From the NCBI GenBank assembly GCA_016584305.1, contig JACEEZ010002764.1:47070-111069 (forward strand): DNA of 64,000 nt, given 5' to 3'. The notes under the pieces were generated by a model. The model saw only the letters and a list, made by a program, of their open reading frames with translations, did not search any database and was not told where the DNA came from. Source of the stretch: Chionoecetes opilio (Eukaryota; Arthropoda; Malacostraca; Decapoda; Majidae). Made by a program: the position numbers and the translations under genes. Below, piece by piece: positions 1 to 11,019 of this stretch; the first letter of the stretch is position 1; each line of letters opens with the position of its first letter.

Positions 1-60
1 TTCTAGCTTCCAGAGCAGTCTCTTGTGAGGTACCTTGTCAAATGCCTTCTTTAGGTCCAA
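1..60 (-). mobile_element. Non-LTR retrotransposon reverse transcriptase fragment
   Basis: The reverse complement reads continuously as LDLKKAFDKVPHKRLLWKLE. This is the conserved motif around the first catalytic aspartate of LINE reverse transcriptases (D-x-K-K-A-F-D-x-V). It is cut by the window edge on one side and gives way to a TG tract and a minisatellite on the other. The usual LINE has about 400 further RT residues that are not visible here, so this is either a truncated remnant or part of a longer copy outside the window. Clade assignment is not possible from 20 residues. Confidence 0.75.
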
Positions 61-110
61 GAATCGACCCACCCCTCTCTTTCCTGTGTCACATCGATCC
101 TGTGTGTGTG

Positions 111-520
111 TGTGATGGCATGGCTTGCCACGTGCCGCCTGCCAGTCTAGGTGTGATGGCATGGCTTGCCACGTGCCGCCTGCCAGCCTGGGTGTGATGG
201 CATGGCTTGCCACGTGCCGCCTGCCAGCCTAGGTGTGATGGCATGGCTTGCCATGTGCCGCCTGCCAGCCTGGGTGTGATGGCATGGCTTGTCACGTGCC
301 GCCTGCCAGCCTGGGTGTGATGGCATGACTTGTCACGTGCCCCCTGCCAGCCTAGGTGTGATGGCATGGCTTGCCACGTGCCGTCTGCCAGCCTAGGTGT
401 GATGGCATGGCTTGTCACGTGCCGCCTGCCAGCCTAGGTGTGATGGTATGGCTTGCCACGTGCTGCCTGCCAGCCTAGGTGTGATGGCATGGCTTGCCAC
501 GTGCCACCTGACAGCCTGGG
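111..520. repeat. 41-bp minisatellite, 10 copies
   Basis: Units begin tgtgatggcatggcttg and restart at 111, 152, 193, 234, 275, 316, 357, 398, 439 and 480, giving an exact 41-bp period. Units differ by scattered substitutions (for example cacgtg to catgtg). The reading frames open across the array on both strands are a by-product of the repeat and are not genes. Confidence 0.95.
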
Positions 521-602
521 GATGTGAGGGAGGAGTGATTACACTGCTGATTGATGCGCCTTGGTGGCCACACAGGAGTGGAGGGTGTTTGTGACGGGGG
601 AG

Positions 603-779
603 TAGTGGACACTTGGTGGAGGGGGACTGTGCATGGGGGGGTAGTGGACACTTGGTGGAGGGGAACTGTGCATGGGGGGGTAGTGGACACTTGGTGGAGG
701 GGAACTGTGCATGGGGGGGTAGTGGACACTTGGTGGAGGGGAACTGTGCATGGGGGGGTAGTGGACACTTGGTGTAGGG
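603..779. repeat. 39-bp minisatellite, about 4.5 copies
   Basis: Units starting tagtggacacttggtg recur at 603, 642, 681, 720 and 759, an exact 39-bp period, with a G-run in each unit. Because 39 is a multiple of three, a repetitive open frame runs through it on both strands; I do not regard it as coding. The array stops exactly where a hAT-like terminus starts. Confidence 0.93.
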
Positions 780-812
780 CAGTGGTTACCAACCTTTTTT
801 GTCCCATTCCCC
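780..812 (+). mobile_element. hAT-like transposon end, unpaired
   Basis: The sequence cagtggttaccaacctttt resembles the CAGNGGTTC-type termini of many hAT elements, and of the hAT at 54.1 kb in this window. I could not find a matching inverted end nearby, so the element is either truncated or its right half was replaced. The assignment rests on about 20 bases. Confidence 0.4.
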
Positions 813-975
813 CTTTTCCAGTCACTTTTCCACCTGTGGACCCCTACAACAAAATAGGCTAAGCCAACAAAATTAATAGAAGATTTTTCTGAAAAAAATT
901 AATACGTTCATGTAAAATGCCTTGCATTGTTATGCTGATTAAGCTGTAGTCCTATTTATATGAAAACAGAACACG

Positions 976-1324
976 TTTTTTTTTTTTTTTTTTTTATACA
1001 TCTGTGCCTATAGCGCCTGTAGACAGTGGTGACCCAGGGCTCGGATGGTAGGCTCTAGAGGTTCACTTGAGGGCTCTGATGGTTGGTCCTCGCCTGTGGT
1101 GGCGCAGGCAGGATTCTTATAGTGACGCATGTGATTAGAGGCTCATGCCGCCCCCCTGTGTCCTCCGATGCACTCGCAATCGAAGGTAGAGTTGATGGAC
1201 AGGGCATGTGGGTGTTCTTAGGCCACTCGGCGGTGCAGAAAGGTTTTGGTTTTCTTCGGGGATCGAACTCGGGTCACCGAGAACGCCAGTCGGAGACGCT
1301 AACCACTCCGCTACCACCTCCCCA
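976..1324 (-). mobile_element. tRNA-derived SINE with polyA tail (family 1, copy 1)
   Basis: Read on the minus strand, the element starts with a tRNA-like head (ggggaggtggtagcgg). It has a perfect box A match (TAGCGGAGTGG against TRGYNNARNNG) and a box B match (GTTCGATCC), followed by a roughly 260-bp body. It ends in a 20-base polyA, seen as polyT at 976-995 on the plus strand. It is non-coding and would depend on LINE machinery in trans. Close relatives lie at 33409-33752 (minus), 53395-53829 (minus, diverged) and 53830-56814 (plus, interrupted by a hAT). Confidence 0.85.
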
Positions 1325-1628
1325 AAGTTCTGTTCAGCAGACTTTTATATTTAAGTAAAATACATAGGAAAAATGTCATGTTATTGTTGTTATAGTGTTA
1401 GGTTTTGTACGCAAAAGCTATCCTTATAATACTTGCCTTATTTTTGAGCTTGCAAGCACATGTATGAAAAAAAATAAAAAAATTCACATAACCAAACACA
1501 TCAGTTTCACGTTTTAAAAACAGCAATCTTAAGTATAACAAATTCAAGTAACAATAGATATTCCCAAGATTTAAAGACAAATAGAAAATAAATTATGAAC
1601 AAAAATTTCCTTATTGATATCATGGTAT
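1325..1628. other. AT-rich stretch, no gene seen
   Basis: Low-GC sequence with short A and T runs. No conserved protein motif or repeat structure was recognised. Confidence 0.6.
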
Positions 1629-2254
1629 TTAACCCCTTCACTGCGGATATGAAATTCATAGGCCTACCCCCCTGTGCGGCAGGTTTAATTAAAATATAAA
1701 ATAATTACTGATCATATTTTAAAGTGCCTAAATGAATAGGATGCTCATTCCATACCAGAAAATCTATGTTGCGTCTTGGTGGAGGCTACCAGCTAGGTGA
1801 AGAGTTACGTCAAAGTGCAGCAACAGGGCTGTGACCGTGCTGCCAGACGCACAATGAAACTACTTACTACTCAACATAATACAGCTTATTTTGGCACATA
1901 AATGCTTCATTCATGCATTCATTCATTCATTCATACTTCTGTTTTATATCCATCAAGAATTTGTTGAATATCTTGACTATTTAGCCTCGCCATTGAAGTA
2001 GAGGGCGCGGCAGCGTCGACACGTCGTACTGTACCGCTTGACCTTATTAGTCACACTAACTCACGCAAACAGAAAAAGAGGTTCTATTATATCGCAACAC
2101 TTGACACTTGCCATACAAGCCTATCACAATGAATATTTACCCATAATATCATTGAGCGCGCAGTTTAAATACAGAAACCATATATGTACCAGCCGCAGTG
2201 AACCTTTAAATCGTTGAGAGACCGTATTTGTACCAGCCGCAGTGAAGGGGTTAA
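1629..2254. mobile_element. piggyBac-like MITE with TTAA flanks
   Basis: The 626-bp segment begins ttaaccccttcactgcgg and ends with its exact inverse. It therefore has TTAA at both ends and a 14-bp CCCCTTCACTGCGG terminal inverted repeat. TTAA target duplication with CCCT-type ends is the hallmark of piggyBac. There is no transposase, so it is non-autonomous. Near the right end the motif taccagccgcagtgaa is duplicated (about 2187 and 2231), so part of the terminus has been copied internally. An (ATTC)n run lies at about 1907-1935. Confidence 0.75.
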
Positions 2255-2754
2255 AAGTATACAAAATAATAGCAATATCGATACCATTGCTAAATAAATT
2301 TGCAGTACACCTACTTAATGAAACACTAATATGAGGGATAATAATAATATATGAGGGATGAAAAGGAGTACCGTAGTTACAGTCCAATAAATCACAGAAA
2401 AATCCTGCATTTATAATGCTTTTTTATTTTATTAATAAAAGAAGAAAAACAGCAGTGAATGACTTTTCATTGGTTGCGAAATATTATGTCACTATATATT
2501 TCTCAATGGGACTTTTGTGGTTGTTTCTGAGCAACCAGCTCATGAATCCTTGGCTCAGTGTTACCCTTCTGTGTGTTGTTAATTACAGGTAACAGGGGTC
2601 AACCCAAGTAAGAACACTTACAACTGTTGGTGACACAGTAGGGGTTGATTGCCTCAGAAGTGTAGAGTTGATGGGTAGGCGTATACCGTCCTAGCCAGAC
2701 ACTTCAAATGGTAGTTTAATAAAAGTGGTCGAGCGGTTGTTTTATAAGGCTTGT
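2255..2754. other. Intervening sequence, no gene seen
   Basis: AT-rich sequence with no ORF carrying a recognisable domain. I considered an LTR element here because of ttggtgacacagtagg near 2616, but no paired LTR was found. Confidence 0.5.
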
Positions 2755-2875
2755 TAATAATTAAGTACCAGAACAATAATTACAAGATATATATACATAT
2801 TATTATTGTATAAATCTCACAGTGTACAGATATGTATATATATCTTGTAATTATTGTTCTGGTACTTAATTATTA
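2755..2875. repeat. Perfect inverted repeat, 46-bp arms, 29-nt loop
   Basis: Positions 2755-2800 and 2830-2875 are exact reverse complements over 46 bases, and the loop is 2801-2829. The arms are AT-rich and include tacaagatatatata. No transposase or target duplication is obvious. It could be a short foldback/MITE remnant or a recent hairpin-type duplication. A perfect hairpin of this size would extrude or transcribe into a strong stem. Confidence 0.92.
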
Positions 2876-3910
2876 CACACAATTCACAGTATTGTCACAC
2901 AGTTCGTTAAGTAACGGCCTTTGAGACTAATGTCTAATAGACAGGGCCTTGAACAGTTAATGTCGTGACAAGGTACTCTCACACCGTCAGGTGTGTAGAG
3001 CACACTCAGACTCTCAGAGGAGTCTGCTATCGGAGCGCTAAGGGTCGCGGCTCCTGTCGTTCTTCTCTCCTCTTCACTGCGTCTGCCGCATATGAGGAAA
3101 GGAGGCCGGAAGCTCAGGTTCCGGTGGGTAGGAAAGGTGAGGTGTTTACGTGTTGCTTCCCAACACCAGGCTATCCACGTCATCATCATCTGGGATGGCG
3201 TGGCTACTTGGTTCAGCAAAATGTCATCCATCAAAAGGTGGCATTAAATCAGCATGACAGGCGCCGGTACAAGACACACAGACACTCAGACATCCTGCTT
3301 AAGTATAGATTAATACATACATATAATATCTAACCAGTACGCTAATATTGCTCGGTCGCCTACTACAACGCGTCCCCGCGACTGTATAAAGACATGTACG
3401 TATACCTAACTTGTGTTACATCGTTGTGTACTACAGATCTTCAGTGTTGCCAATGCTCCTTAAAAATACCTATACAAGGTGAGGGCTTTCATGACAACAT
3501 AGCAAAGAGGAATCCCGCTAAATGTTTGGTATAACAGGAGTAATGATATAAGGACAATGCACTTAAGGTCATTAATAAACTGGCAGAGTACTTTACAACA
3601 GAATCTAAACAAGAGCTAATAGAATAAAAATGAACTCAAAGTCTGTTAGTAATGTGTTAATATCCCTGCAAATATTAAGAAGTGCGTTTGTCAAAACTCT
3701 ACCGCGTAGTCACTTAATAACACGAAGTGTGGAGTGAAGATAAAACACAGCAGTGCCTTGAGAACGTGACAAATCGCACTGGCAGTTATATTTATTTCAG
3801 TCATTTATTATTATTTTTTTTAAGACCTGCTTCCTTAAACTTGAGGAGTAGATACGGCTTTTAAGCTAATAAAATCTGACTCCGGGTCGGTACTAAAAAT
3901 TTGCACAACA
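2876..3910. other. About 1 kb without a recognised gene
   Basis: Two overlapping frames of about 120 codons on opposite strands (2884-3333) have compositionally ordinary sequence and no domain I recognise. They are likely shadows of each other. No repeats or tRNA-like boxes were noted. Confidence 0.5.
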
Positions 3911-4610
3911 TTAACCCTTTCACGCATTTAAAGTTTAATAAGTTTTTCCGTCCACTGCAACATCTGTCTTATGCTCCCTAAGGGGCCCCACGAAATGGCC
4001 AGACTGTGCGGCGAATTATTTTTTATGTTATCAATTTCACCAACGTGTATTCTTTTTTCCTGGCATTATTAAATATCATTGGTTTTGCAAGAGATTATTC
4101 TGCCTTATGAAAGAAAAAAATAACAAGAAATGCAAATAAATAGCTGAATTTACCGACTCCGAAAAAATATTGAGTAAAGAGAAATAAGAAATACTTATGT
4201 TCACCACTTCGTAGCTTGAAACTTCCTTTGTCAACTTTTTATGGTTTATATGCCAATAAAAGCGGATTTTTATGATGATTCCAACGCTACCATTATAATT
4301 TTCATATGGCCATTATGGCCAGCTCGGGACACGTTTTTAAGGGACGACAATTCGCGCGCACAGGCTGCCTGCTGACTGGAAACTGACACACAAACCCTTA
4401 TCATTTCACATCCACTCACACGAGAGTTGACAATTATTTTATTTTATAGGTCTAGGTTGGATCTTTAACGCAGAAATATGTGACGCAATTCTGATAAAAA
4501 CTTTATTTTTGGCGAATTTTTAACTGTTTTTGACGCAATTCGCGTCAAAAGCTCAGATTGCAGACGGGCCCGTTTTGACGCGATCGTGTCACCGTGCGTG
4601 AAAGGGTTAA
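3911..4610. mobile_element. piggyBac-like MITE, second family
   Basis: A 700-bp element bounded by TTAA on both sides. The left end is ttaaccctttcacgca and the right end is its inverse (tgcgtgaaagggttaa). Subterminal sequence includes ttttgacgc-type motifs. It differs internally from the element at 1629-2254, so it is another non-autonomous family using the same type of ends. No ORF. Confidence 0.75.
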
Positions 4611-5011
4611 GATATGCATATATATTATTTGCATACCACATAAAAAGTGATAGGAGCTGATTTCAGCTCAAATAGTATTATAACTCAATCAAAATGTTGT
4701 GCTGGGAGTGCCAAAATGGCAGTAACTTCCCTTGACAAAAACATATTCAATTATTTGTTTAGATGACTTGAAATGATGTTCAAACGGTGTCGATTAGGAT
4801 ATTTGCCATTGTATTATCGCTACTTGTGTGCTGGCTAGTGTCTATAGGCAGGAGTGGCTGTTACTTGCAAGGACATATTGACTTGCCTCATTATAAACCC
4901 CTTGAGGATTCGTCCTGCTGAAGCTTAATATATATTGTATTAGGGTTTCTATTACTTGTCCTTATCAATTTCTTTGCTTAGCGCCGAATTATTTCAAACT
5001 CTCAGGTTTTG
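4611..5011. other. Intervening sequence, no gene seen
   Basis: AT-rich sequence leading into a CA tract. Nothing recognisable was found. Confidence 0.5.
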
Positions 5012-5038
5012 CCACACACACACACACACACACACACA
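5012..5038. repeat. (CA)n microsatellite
   Basis: About 14 uninterrupted CA units immediately before the tRNA-like head of a SINE. Confidence 0.95.
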
Positions 5039-5346
5039 CCATGATGGTCAAGTGGTAGCGCACTGGCCTGCCATTCTGTGGTAGCCGGTTCGAATCCTCA
5101 CTGCTACCGGGGATTTTTCACTGACAAATTCGGGCAGTTACTGTCCCTCTTGAGCAAGGGGATGGGTGTGTGTGGTGTGTGAGATCCCAGCATTGCCCTA
5201 AGATCGGTAATAATGAGCTCCAAGCTCGCACCGGGAGGGTGAAACTGGCGATCGCGAGTCTGACTCGCGTGGACAAGACCAAGATTAATAGACTACCAAG
5301 ATTAATAGATAGTCTGTTGATCCTGGACAAGGCCATGGGTGAATAA
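5039..5346 (+). mobile_element. tRNA-derived SINE ending in CA (family 2, copy 1)
   Basis: The head contains TGGTCAAGTGG, a perfect box A, and GTTCGAATCC, a perfect box B, about 45 bases apart. The body has markers shared with the copies at 10378 and 21445: gggatttttc, ttcgggc, gatcggtaataat, gaaactggcgatcgc and gacaagacc. The 3' end runs into CA-rich sequence. This copy carries an extra ~45-bp block (aagattaatagactacc repeated) before its terminal atgggtgaa. Confidence 0.85.
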
Positions 5347-5378
5347 CACACACGCAGTCACTCACACACACACCAACA

Positions 5379-5381
<3 letters not shown>

Positions 5382-5459
<78 letters not shown>
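5382..5459. repeat. (AT)n microsatellite
   Basis: About 39 uninterrupted TA dinucleotides. The tyrosine/isoleucine frames across it on both strands are artefacts of the repeat. Confidence 0.97.
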
Positions 5460-5462
<3 letters not shown>

Positions 5463-5787
5463 ACGTGTATCTTGTGCACTCGACGAATTACTTTTCTTGT
5501 GAACGTGTGTATACATTTTGTTGGCAATAAACGATCACGCAGTTTCGTTGTTTATTGTGCGCCGCCACTGATGTTGCTGTAGTGACAGCACGCTGGGCAG
5601 CCCACAGTGGTGGAGTATTTCGCCCCAGGCCAACCCACCGTGGCTCCTGTCGCCTTGCCCTGAGCTTCACCCTATTCTCCCCTCACAACAAGCCCTGCAC
5701 CGCCCCAGCCCGCCGCGGCCACCATACTCATAAAAGAAATGATCACATGGCATTTCGTCCTCCACAAATAAAGAAATATAATATCTA
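5460..5787. other. Intervening sequence, no gene seen
   Basis: Mixed composition, with short frames on both strands and no recognisable domain. It ends at the AT-rich insertion site of a Helitron. Confidence 0.5.
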
Positions 5788-6437
5788 TCTATAATAATAT
5801 AAGCGAAAGTGTGTGTCTGTCTGTCTGTGTGTGTGTGTGTGTGGTATAGGTTCCGCCCCCCGTGGCGGGATCCCATCATATGGCACAGTTTTGGAACCGG
5901 GTTGACCAGGGGAAGGTTTTAAGTCCACTTATAGGATGATCCGATCACTTTTTTTTTTTTTTTTTTAGCAGCCTATTAGCGAGAATTGTGAAAAAAAGTG
6001 GGTTGCAAGAATTGAGGAAATCTTGATGTAGGGTGATGGGTAATGGGTGAGTGAATGGGTGGGGTGATGGGTAATGGGTGTGGGGTGATGGGTGAGTGAA
6101 TGGGTGAGGGAATAGATGGGGGATGATGGGTAATGGGTGTGTGGTGATGGGTAATGGGTGAGTGAATGGGTGGGGGGTGATGGGTAATGGGTGAGTGAAT
6201 GGGTGGGGGGTGATGGCTAATGGGTGAGTGAATGGGTTGGGGGTGATGTGAATGGGTTGGCGTTAATATATACATTTCTACATCCATGATTTCAGGAAAG
6301 CTAGAAGGGGCTATCTGGAGAGTCTGTGTTTGGTGGGCCGTCGGCCCACCAAACATAGGTGGTAGACCAAAGGCCCACCAATAGCCCTCCGCAGGAGCTA
6401 GCCAAAAAGTCCGCCCGGAGGGCGGCTTTGCGACTAG
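5788..6437 (+). mobile_element. Non-autonomous Helitron (copy 1)
   Basis: The element starts TCTATAATAATATAAGCG after an A and ends CTAG before a T, as expected for Helitrons inserting between A and T. Just before the 3' CTAG is a GC-rich palindrome (ccgcccggagggcgg). Two further stem motifs lie upstream (ccctccgcaggag and a gtgggcc/ggcccac inverted pair). The middle (about 6035-6250) is a minisatellite of atgggtgagtgaatgggtg-like units. There is no Rep/helicase ORF. Related copies are at 15402, 18686 and 34761. Confidence 0.85.
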
Positions 6438-7075
6438 TGAAAAATATAATGCAAAACACATACTTCTCAATTTCCGCGGCAAAACTCTGGTGTTACTTCC
6501 TGAAATAAAAAGGTCATCTCTTCATTTCTATTCATGGCAGCTGTCTTGGCGGAAGGAAGTGGATGGGATAAGAGCGTCTTACAACTCCATTCTTTCCTCT
6601 TTCACTAGGACTGGACTATCGAGTAAGCTTGTCTCGAGTCGCCTTTCTGCCTTCCATGTCGTCCATCCTGCCGGCGATGCTGCTCTGTGCCACGTCTAAA
6701 TCTACACTAAGACTAACCCTCTCAGCACTAAAGTCTCAGTGACAGCACTACTCTAACCCTCCCATCACTAACTTTACACTTACCCTACACGAAGGGGAGG
6801 TAGACCGCACCTTCTTGCCCCTGAAAACAAGAACATAGAGGTAAGATTTAAGCAATAAGGCGATGCAGTGCAGAGAGACATGCATATATAATAAGGTTGG
6901 AGGAGCGGTTCAGCTGACGAGAGAGGGCAGAGAAGACAGAGAAGAGAAGACAAAAGAAAATAGAAACTGAGCTAAAAGAGGCGCGTGCGGATGCTGAGAC
7001 ACAATCAGAAGGCAGAGAAGGGAGGGACTAAAGAAGAGGGAGAACCGGAGGGCGAGGTCGAGGGAGGCCCGGGCA
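6438..7075. other. Intervening sequence, no gene seen
   Basis: Short frames only. Purine-rich toward the right (gagaagacagagaagag near 6930). Confidence 0.5.
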
Positions 7076-7665
7076 TAATAGAACGGCAGCCAGGGGCCTT
7101 CAGCCTAGATGAGAAGGATACCAATATTGGAGTATGTGGACATCTCAGGTGTAGCGTGGGATGTTTTAAAATGGCCGTCTGCCGGGTACCACTGGTTGGG
7201 TGTGGCCCCTGGGGGCCCTTAAAGTGATCCTTTTTTCGGGCTAGTATAGATATTGGAGATACCACATAAAACCAACTTTACATGGTCAAGTACATTCCCC
7301 AGAGTGTAAAATGACTAATGCCAAACGAATAGCCCACTGTTTTAGCCCTGCCAGACGGGCCAAAAAGGGTCAACATTTCGAGCTAGCATAGACATAGAAG
7401 ATACCGATCGGAACCACTTTTACATGAATGAGTATATTCCCCAGAGTAGGAAATGACCCATGCCAGACAAATATTCCTCTGTAATGGTGCCGCCAGAAGC
7501 CCTTAAAGTGAGCCTCACGACCCCCGCCACTCATCTAGGCCAGCACAAACATTGAAGATACCGAATGGAACCAACTTAGATTGAATGAATACATTCCCCA
7601 GAGTAGGAAATGACCCATACCAGACAAATATTCCTCTGCAATGGTGCCGCCAGAAGCCCCTACAA
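7076..7665 (+). repeat. Left inverted arm of the foldback element
   Basis: It matches 9118-9813 plus 10127-10147 in reverse orientation. It starts about aatagaacggcagccag and includes ccaatattggagtatgtgg and the tandem modules. Frames crossing it (for example 6985-7227) are shared with the other arm and are not treated as genes. Confidence 0.8.
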
Positions 7666-9117
7666 AATGGGTCTTGGACATGTTTTTTAACACTATATGC
7701 AGTTTCAAATGCTTATTTGTAATGGGTTCCAGGGGTGCAAAAATTACCAAAATGTCTAAATTCTCGAAACTAAACAGCAAAAAAGGTCTTTAAAAAATAA
7801 GCGCAATTCAACTCAAAACTGAATAGACATAACTATGCAAACATTACACATGACTAATACATATAAATACGTACAATGTGATGTTAAACTGATTTGAGGT
7901 TGTGTGTAAGTGATTATAACCCATGAAACAAAATTGGTAGCAAATATCCAGACTAGTAATTGTGCTATACTAGTAACTCGACAAAGAATGAGATTGAGCA
8001 TTGGGTATACAGTAGCCACACTTGGAACACTAGGTAGTAGGGTAGGGTAATCCAGTGTTTAGTGTTCCCACCCAGTTAGACATGAAGGTAGTAGGTAAAT
8101 TGTAGTAATAAAATCAAATATATGTCTTGCAGCTCCATACTAATAACACATCAAAAAATTGGATAATGTTTGCAGACTGGCGCTAACTATTCTCGACATA
8201 TTAACCACAAGTTAAACATGCCTAACAAACCAAATGTGCCACGGCATCATACAACTTCACAAATGTCACTTATAAGAGTAAAGTTGAACGATAGAAATTT
8301 CAGGCATTCATTTTGCACATTCCTCGCGTGGCGAGTTTCCTGTCCCTTACTATCTTATTATTGAATATTTTTATATAGGATAATACTTTTAACATACTAT
8401 AGATACAATATCTAAAAGCAAGTGATTTTGTTTTGCTAAAAGTGAGGGATCTTTTCCGTTTGGTGACCGCCACAGAAACTATTGAAACTATAGGCCATAT
8501 CTCTCCCATGCAGTTTCTTTATCCTCGTTCCAAATGTGTATTTTTTTGTGTGAAGAAATGGATAATAGAAAATTTACAGAAAGTTAAAGCCTTTCAAAGT
8601 TTAGCTTGCCATAAGTTTGTTAAAGAATCGAAGTTGTGTGGAATTGTGAAACAGCCTAAAAATAGCCTAACCTATTGTATAAAAATATAAAATAACCTTG
8701 ACTAGCATATTTTAATATAGTCTTTACCTAAACTTATTTAATCTAAACTAACCAAACTTAACCTAAAACATAACTATGCCTTGTAGTCTCCAGTGTCATT
8801 ACTCTTGTTCTGTTAATTATGTGCAATTAAAATAATTTCAGTACTAGTCACCGTGTGAAGGTAATTCTGTGAAGGTTTTAAGTCTCGTTGGAAGTTCATA
8901 TTTCTGGTCAACACATTTTTCGGATGAAAAACTGTGGTTCCTAGTTATTACATAGCATCTTACTAATATTTATCTGGTGCTCTCCATGTTTTGCCATGTC
9001 TAGGCATGTATTTCGCGGGGGTCGGAGCCCGACCCAATTTGAGGGCAAGACAAGGATCATTTAGATTTTGAGACAGACATTTGAGGAAAGGGCAAGACAA
9101 TGGCTATTTTCAATAAT

Positions 9118-9813
9118 TTGTTTGGCATCTGTCATTTTACACTCGGGGAAAGCTACTTGTTAATTTGCAGTTGTTTATGTGCGGTATCTTCAATGTTTGT
9201 GCTAGTCTAGATAAGTGGCGGGGGTCGTGGGGCTCACTTTTAGGCCTTCTGGCGGCACCATTGCAGAGGAACATTTGTCTGGTATGGGTCATTTCCTACT
9301 CTGGGGAATGTATTCATTCAATCTAAGTTGGTTCCATGCGGTATCTTCAATGTTTGTGCTAGCCTAGATGAGTGGCGGGGGTCGTGAGGCTCACTTTAAG
9401 GGCTTCTGGCGGCACCATTACAAAGGAATATTTGTCTGGCATGGGTCATTTCCTACTCTGGGGAATATACTCATTCATGTAAAAGTGGTTCCGATCGGTA
9501 TCTTCTATGTCTATGCTAGCTCGAAAGTTTGGCCTTTTTTGGCCCGTCTGGCAGGGCTAAAACAGCGAGCTATTCGTCTGGCATTAGTCATTTTACACTC
9601 TGGGGATGTACTTGACCATGTAAAGTTGGTTTTATGTGGTTTCTCCAATATCTATGCTAGCCCGAAAAAAGGGTCACTTTAAGGGCCCCCAGGGGCCACA
9701 CCCAACCAGTGGTACCCGGCAGACGGCCATTTCAAAACATCCCACGCTACACCTGAGATGTCCACATACTCCAATATTGGTATCCTTCTCATCTAGGCTG
9801 AAGGCCCCTGGCT
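9118..9813 (-). repeat. Right inverted arm of the foldback element
   Basis: Inverse of the left arm, with one extra degenerate module at about 9118-9235. The arm is interrupted at 9814 by a SINE and resumes at about 10127 (cccctggctgccgg). Confidence 0.8.
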
Positions 9814-10126
9814 AGTAAGGTAAAGATGGGAGCATACGCTAAGCTGCGCGTGGCATGCGGTGCTCATCTCCGTGGCATTAACCCTTAGAGCCTGTGGTGG
9901 GTGAGAACCCGTTACCCCGGGACACAGGGCTAGTGTGACTCCCGGGTTACCACAGTTACCTTCCCCAGGTTACCCCAGGTACCCATTTATCAACCCCGAA
10001 AGGAAGGAAGAACAGCTGGGTAGGCTGGTCACCGACTTGCCCTGGCCCGGGATCGAACCAGGGCCCGCAGACTCGTAGCCAGGCACGCTAGCCACTGCAC
10101 CACGGAGGCGACGTGGTTCCCCCCGT
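9814..10126 (-). mobile_element. tRNA-derived SINE (family 3) with 10-bp target duplication
   Basis: On the minus strand the head reads gtggtgcagtggctagcg (box A type) and GGTTCGATCCC (box B). The body contains several ggtaacc/ggttacc motifs. The direct repeat gcccctggct at 9804-9813 and 10127-10136 is an exact 10-bp target-site duplication. Joining across it restores the other arm's sequence, so the insertion is precise and later than the foldback element. Confidence 0.9.
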
Positions 10127-10228
10127 GCCCCTGGCTGCCGGTCTATAAGATCAACACAGATGGAGGACAAGGGCGAAATTGGACAAGACAGCAAGGATCA
10201 CACTGGCTCACAAAGGAGGCAGATTGCT

Positions 10229-10230
<2 letters not shown>

Positions 10231-10265
<35 letters not shown>

Positions 10266-10377
10266 CACAGACACACATACACGCACAGACACACACATAC
10301 ACATACACTCACAAACACATATAAACAAACACACACACACACACACACACATACACACACACACACACAAACACACA
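10231..10377. repeat. (CA)n-rich tract
   Basis: Interrupted CA repeats with tacacgcacagac-type variants, directly upstream of a family 2 SINE. Confidence 0.95.
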
Positions 10378-10631
10378 TCGCCACGATGGTCGTGGATAGC
10401 GTGCTGGCCTGCCACTCTGTGGTAGCCGGTTCGAATCCTCACTGCTCCCAGGGATTTTTCCCTGACAAATTCGGGCGGTTTCCCTTGAGCAAAGGGATGG
10501 GGTTGTGTGGTGTGTGAGGTCCCAGCATTACCCAAAGATCGGTAATAATTAACTCCAAGCCTGCACCGCGAGGGTGAAACTGGCGATCGCAAGTCTGACT
10601 CGCGTGGACAAGACCATGGGTGAATATGAAT

Positions 10632-10632
<1 letters not shown>
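10378..10632 (+). mobile_element. tRNA-derived SINE ending in CA (family 2, copy 2)
   Basis: The tRNA-like head includes ctgtggtagccggttcgaat (box B). The body markers gatcggtaataat and ggtgaaactggcgatcgc match the copy at 5039. It ends gggtgaatatgaatga and passes directly into a long CA tract. Box A is weaker here (tggtcgtggatagcg). Confidence 0.85.
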
Positions 10633-10707
<75 letters not shown>

Positions 10708-10745
10708 CACATACACACAGATACACACACAAATACAGAGTGATA

Positions 10746-10782
<37 letters not shown>

Positions 10783-10792
10783 ATACATGATA
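10633..10792. repeat. (CA)n then (TA)n microsatellites
   Basis: About 34 CA units to 10700, an interrupted CA/TA stretch, and (TA)n at about 10746-10790 with one phase break. Confidence 0.95.
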
Positions 10793-11019
10793 ATATATGA
10801 GTTAAGGTAAACATTTATGAGAGTAACCTTTCCTTGAAAGCAGCTACCTAACGCCACTGCCAAGCCTTGTCTTTGAATAGCAGTTCACCGGGTTGCAGGA
10901 ACAGATGCCTGTTGTTAGCAGAAACCCCTCGACAGCAACCTCTCCTTGAATGCCCCCCCCCCTACCCCCCAAGGGCCTTGATTGCACACTGCTGTTATCT
11001 ACCCGCAGAGCTTTAAGAG

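Larger units (their letters stand above)
7076..10147. mobile_element. Foldback-type element with modular long inverted arms
   Basis: The left arm (about 7076-7665) and right arm (about 9118-10147, minus an inserted SINE) are inverted copies at high identity. Each arm contains repeated modules marked by attccccagagt, gtgccgccagaagccc and gaagatacc. The module marker recurs at about 7296, 7438 and 7595 on the left and 9144, 9302, 9459 and 9601 on the right, spacings of about 142-160 bp. The interior (about 7690-9110) is AT-rich with no recognisable transposase. The design resembles Foldback/Galileo elements, but the superfamily is inference only. Confidence 0.65.

Noticed and set aside
89..862. 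Overlapping 60-116 codon frames on both strands
   Set aside because: They translate the 41-bp and 39-bp minisatellites and repeat the same peptides.
2575..3420. Possible LTR retrotransposon (ttggtgacacagtagg as a primer-binding-like site)
   Set aside because: No second LTR, no polypurine tract and no gag/pol motif were found.
10143..10814. 223-codon frame rich in Val and Cys
   Set aside because: Almost entirely translated CA/TG microsatellite with a SINE in the middle.
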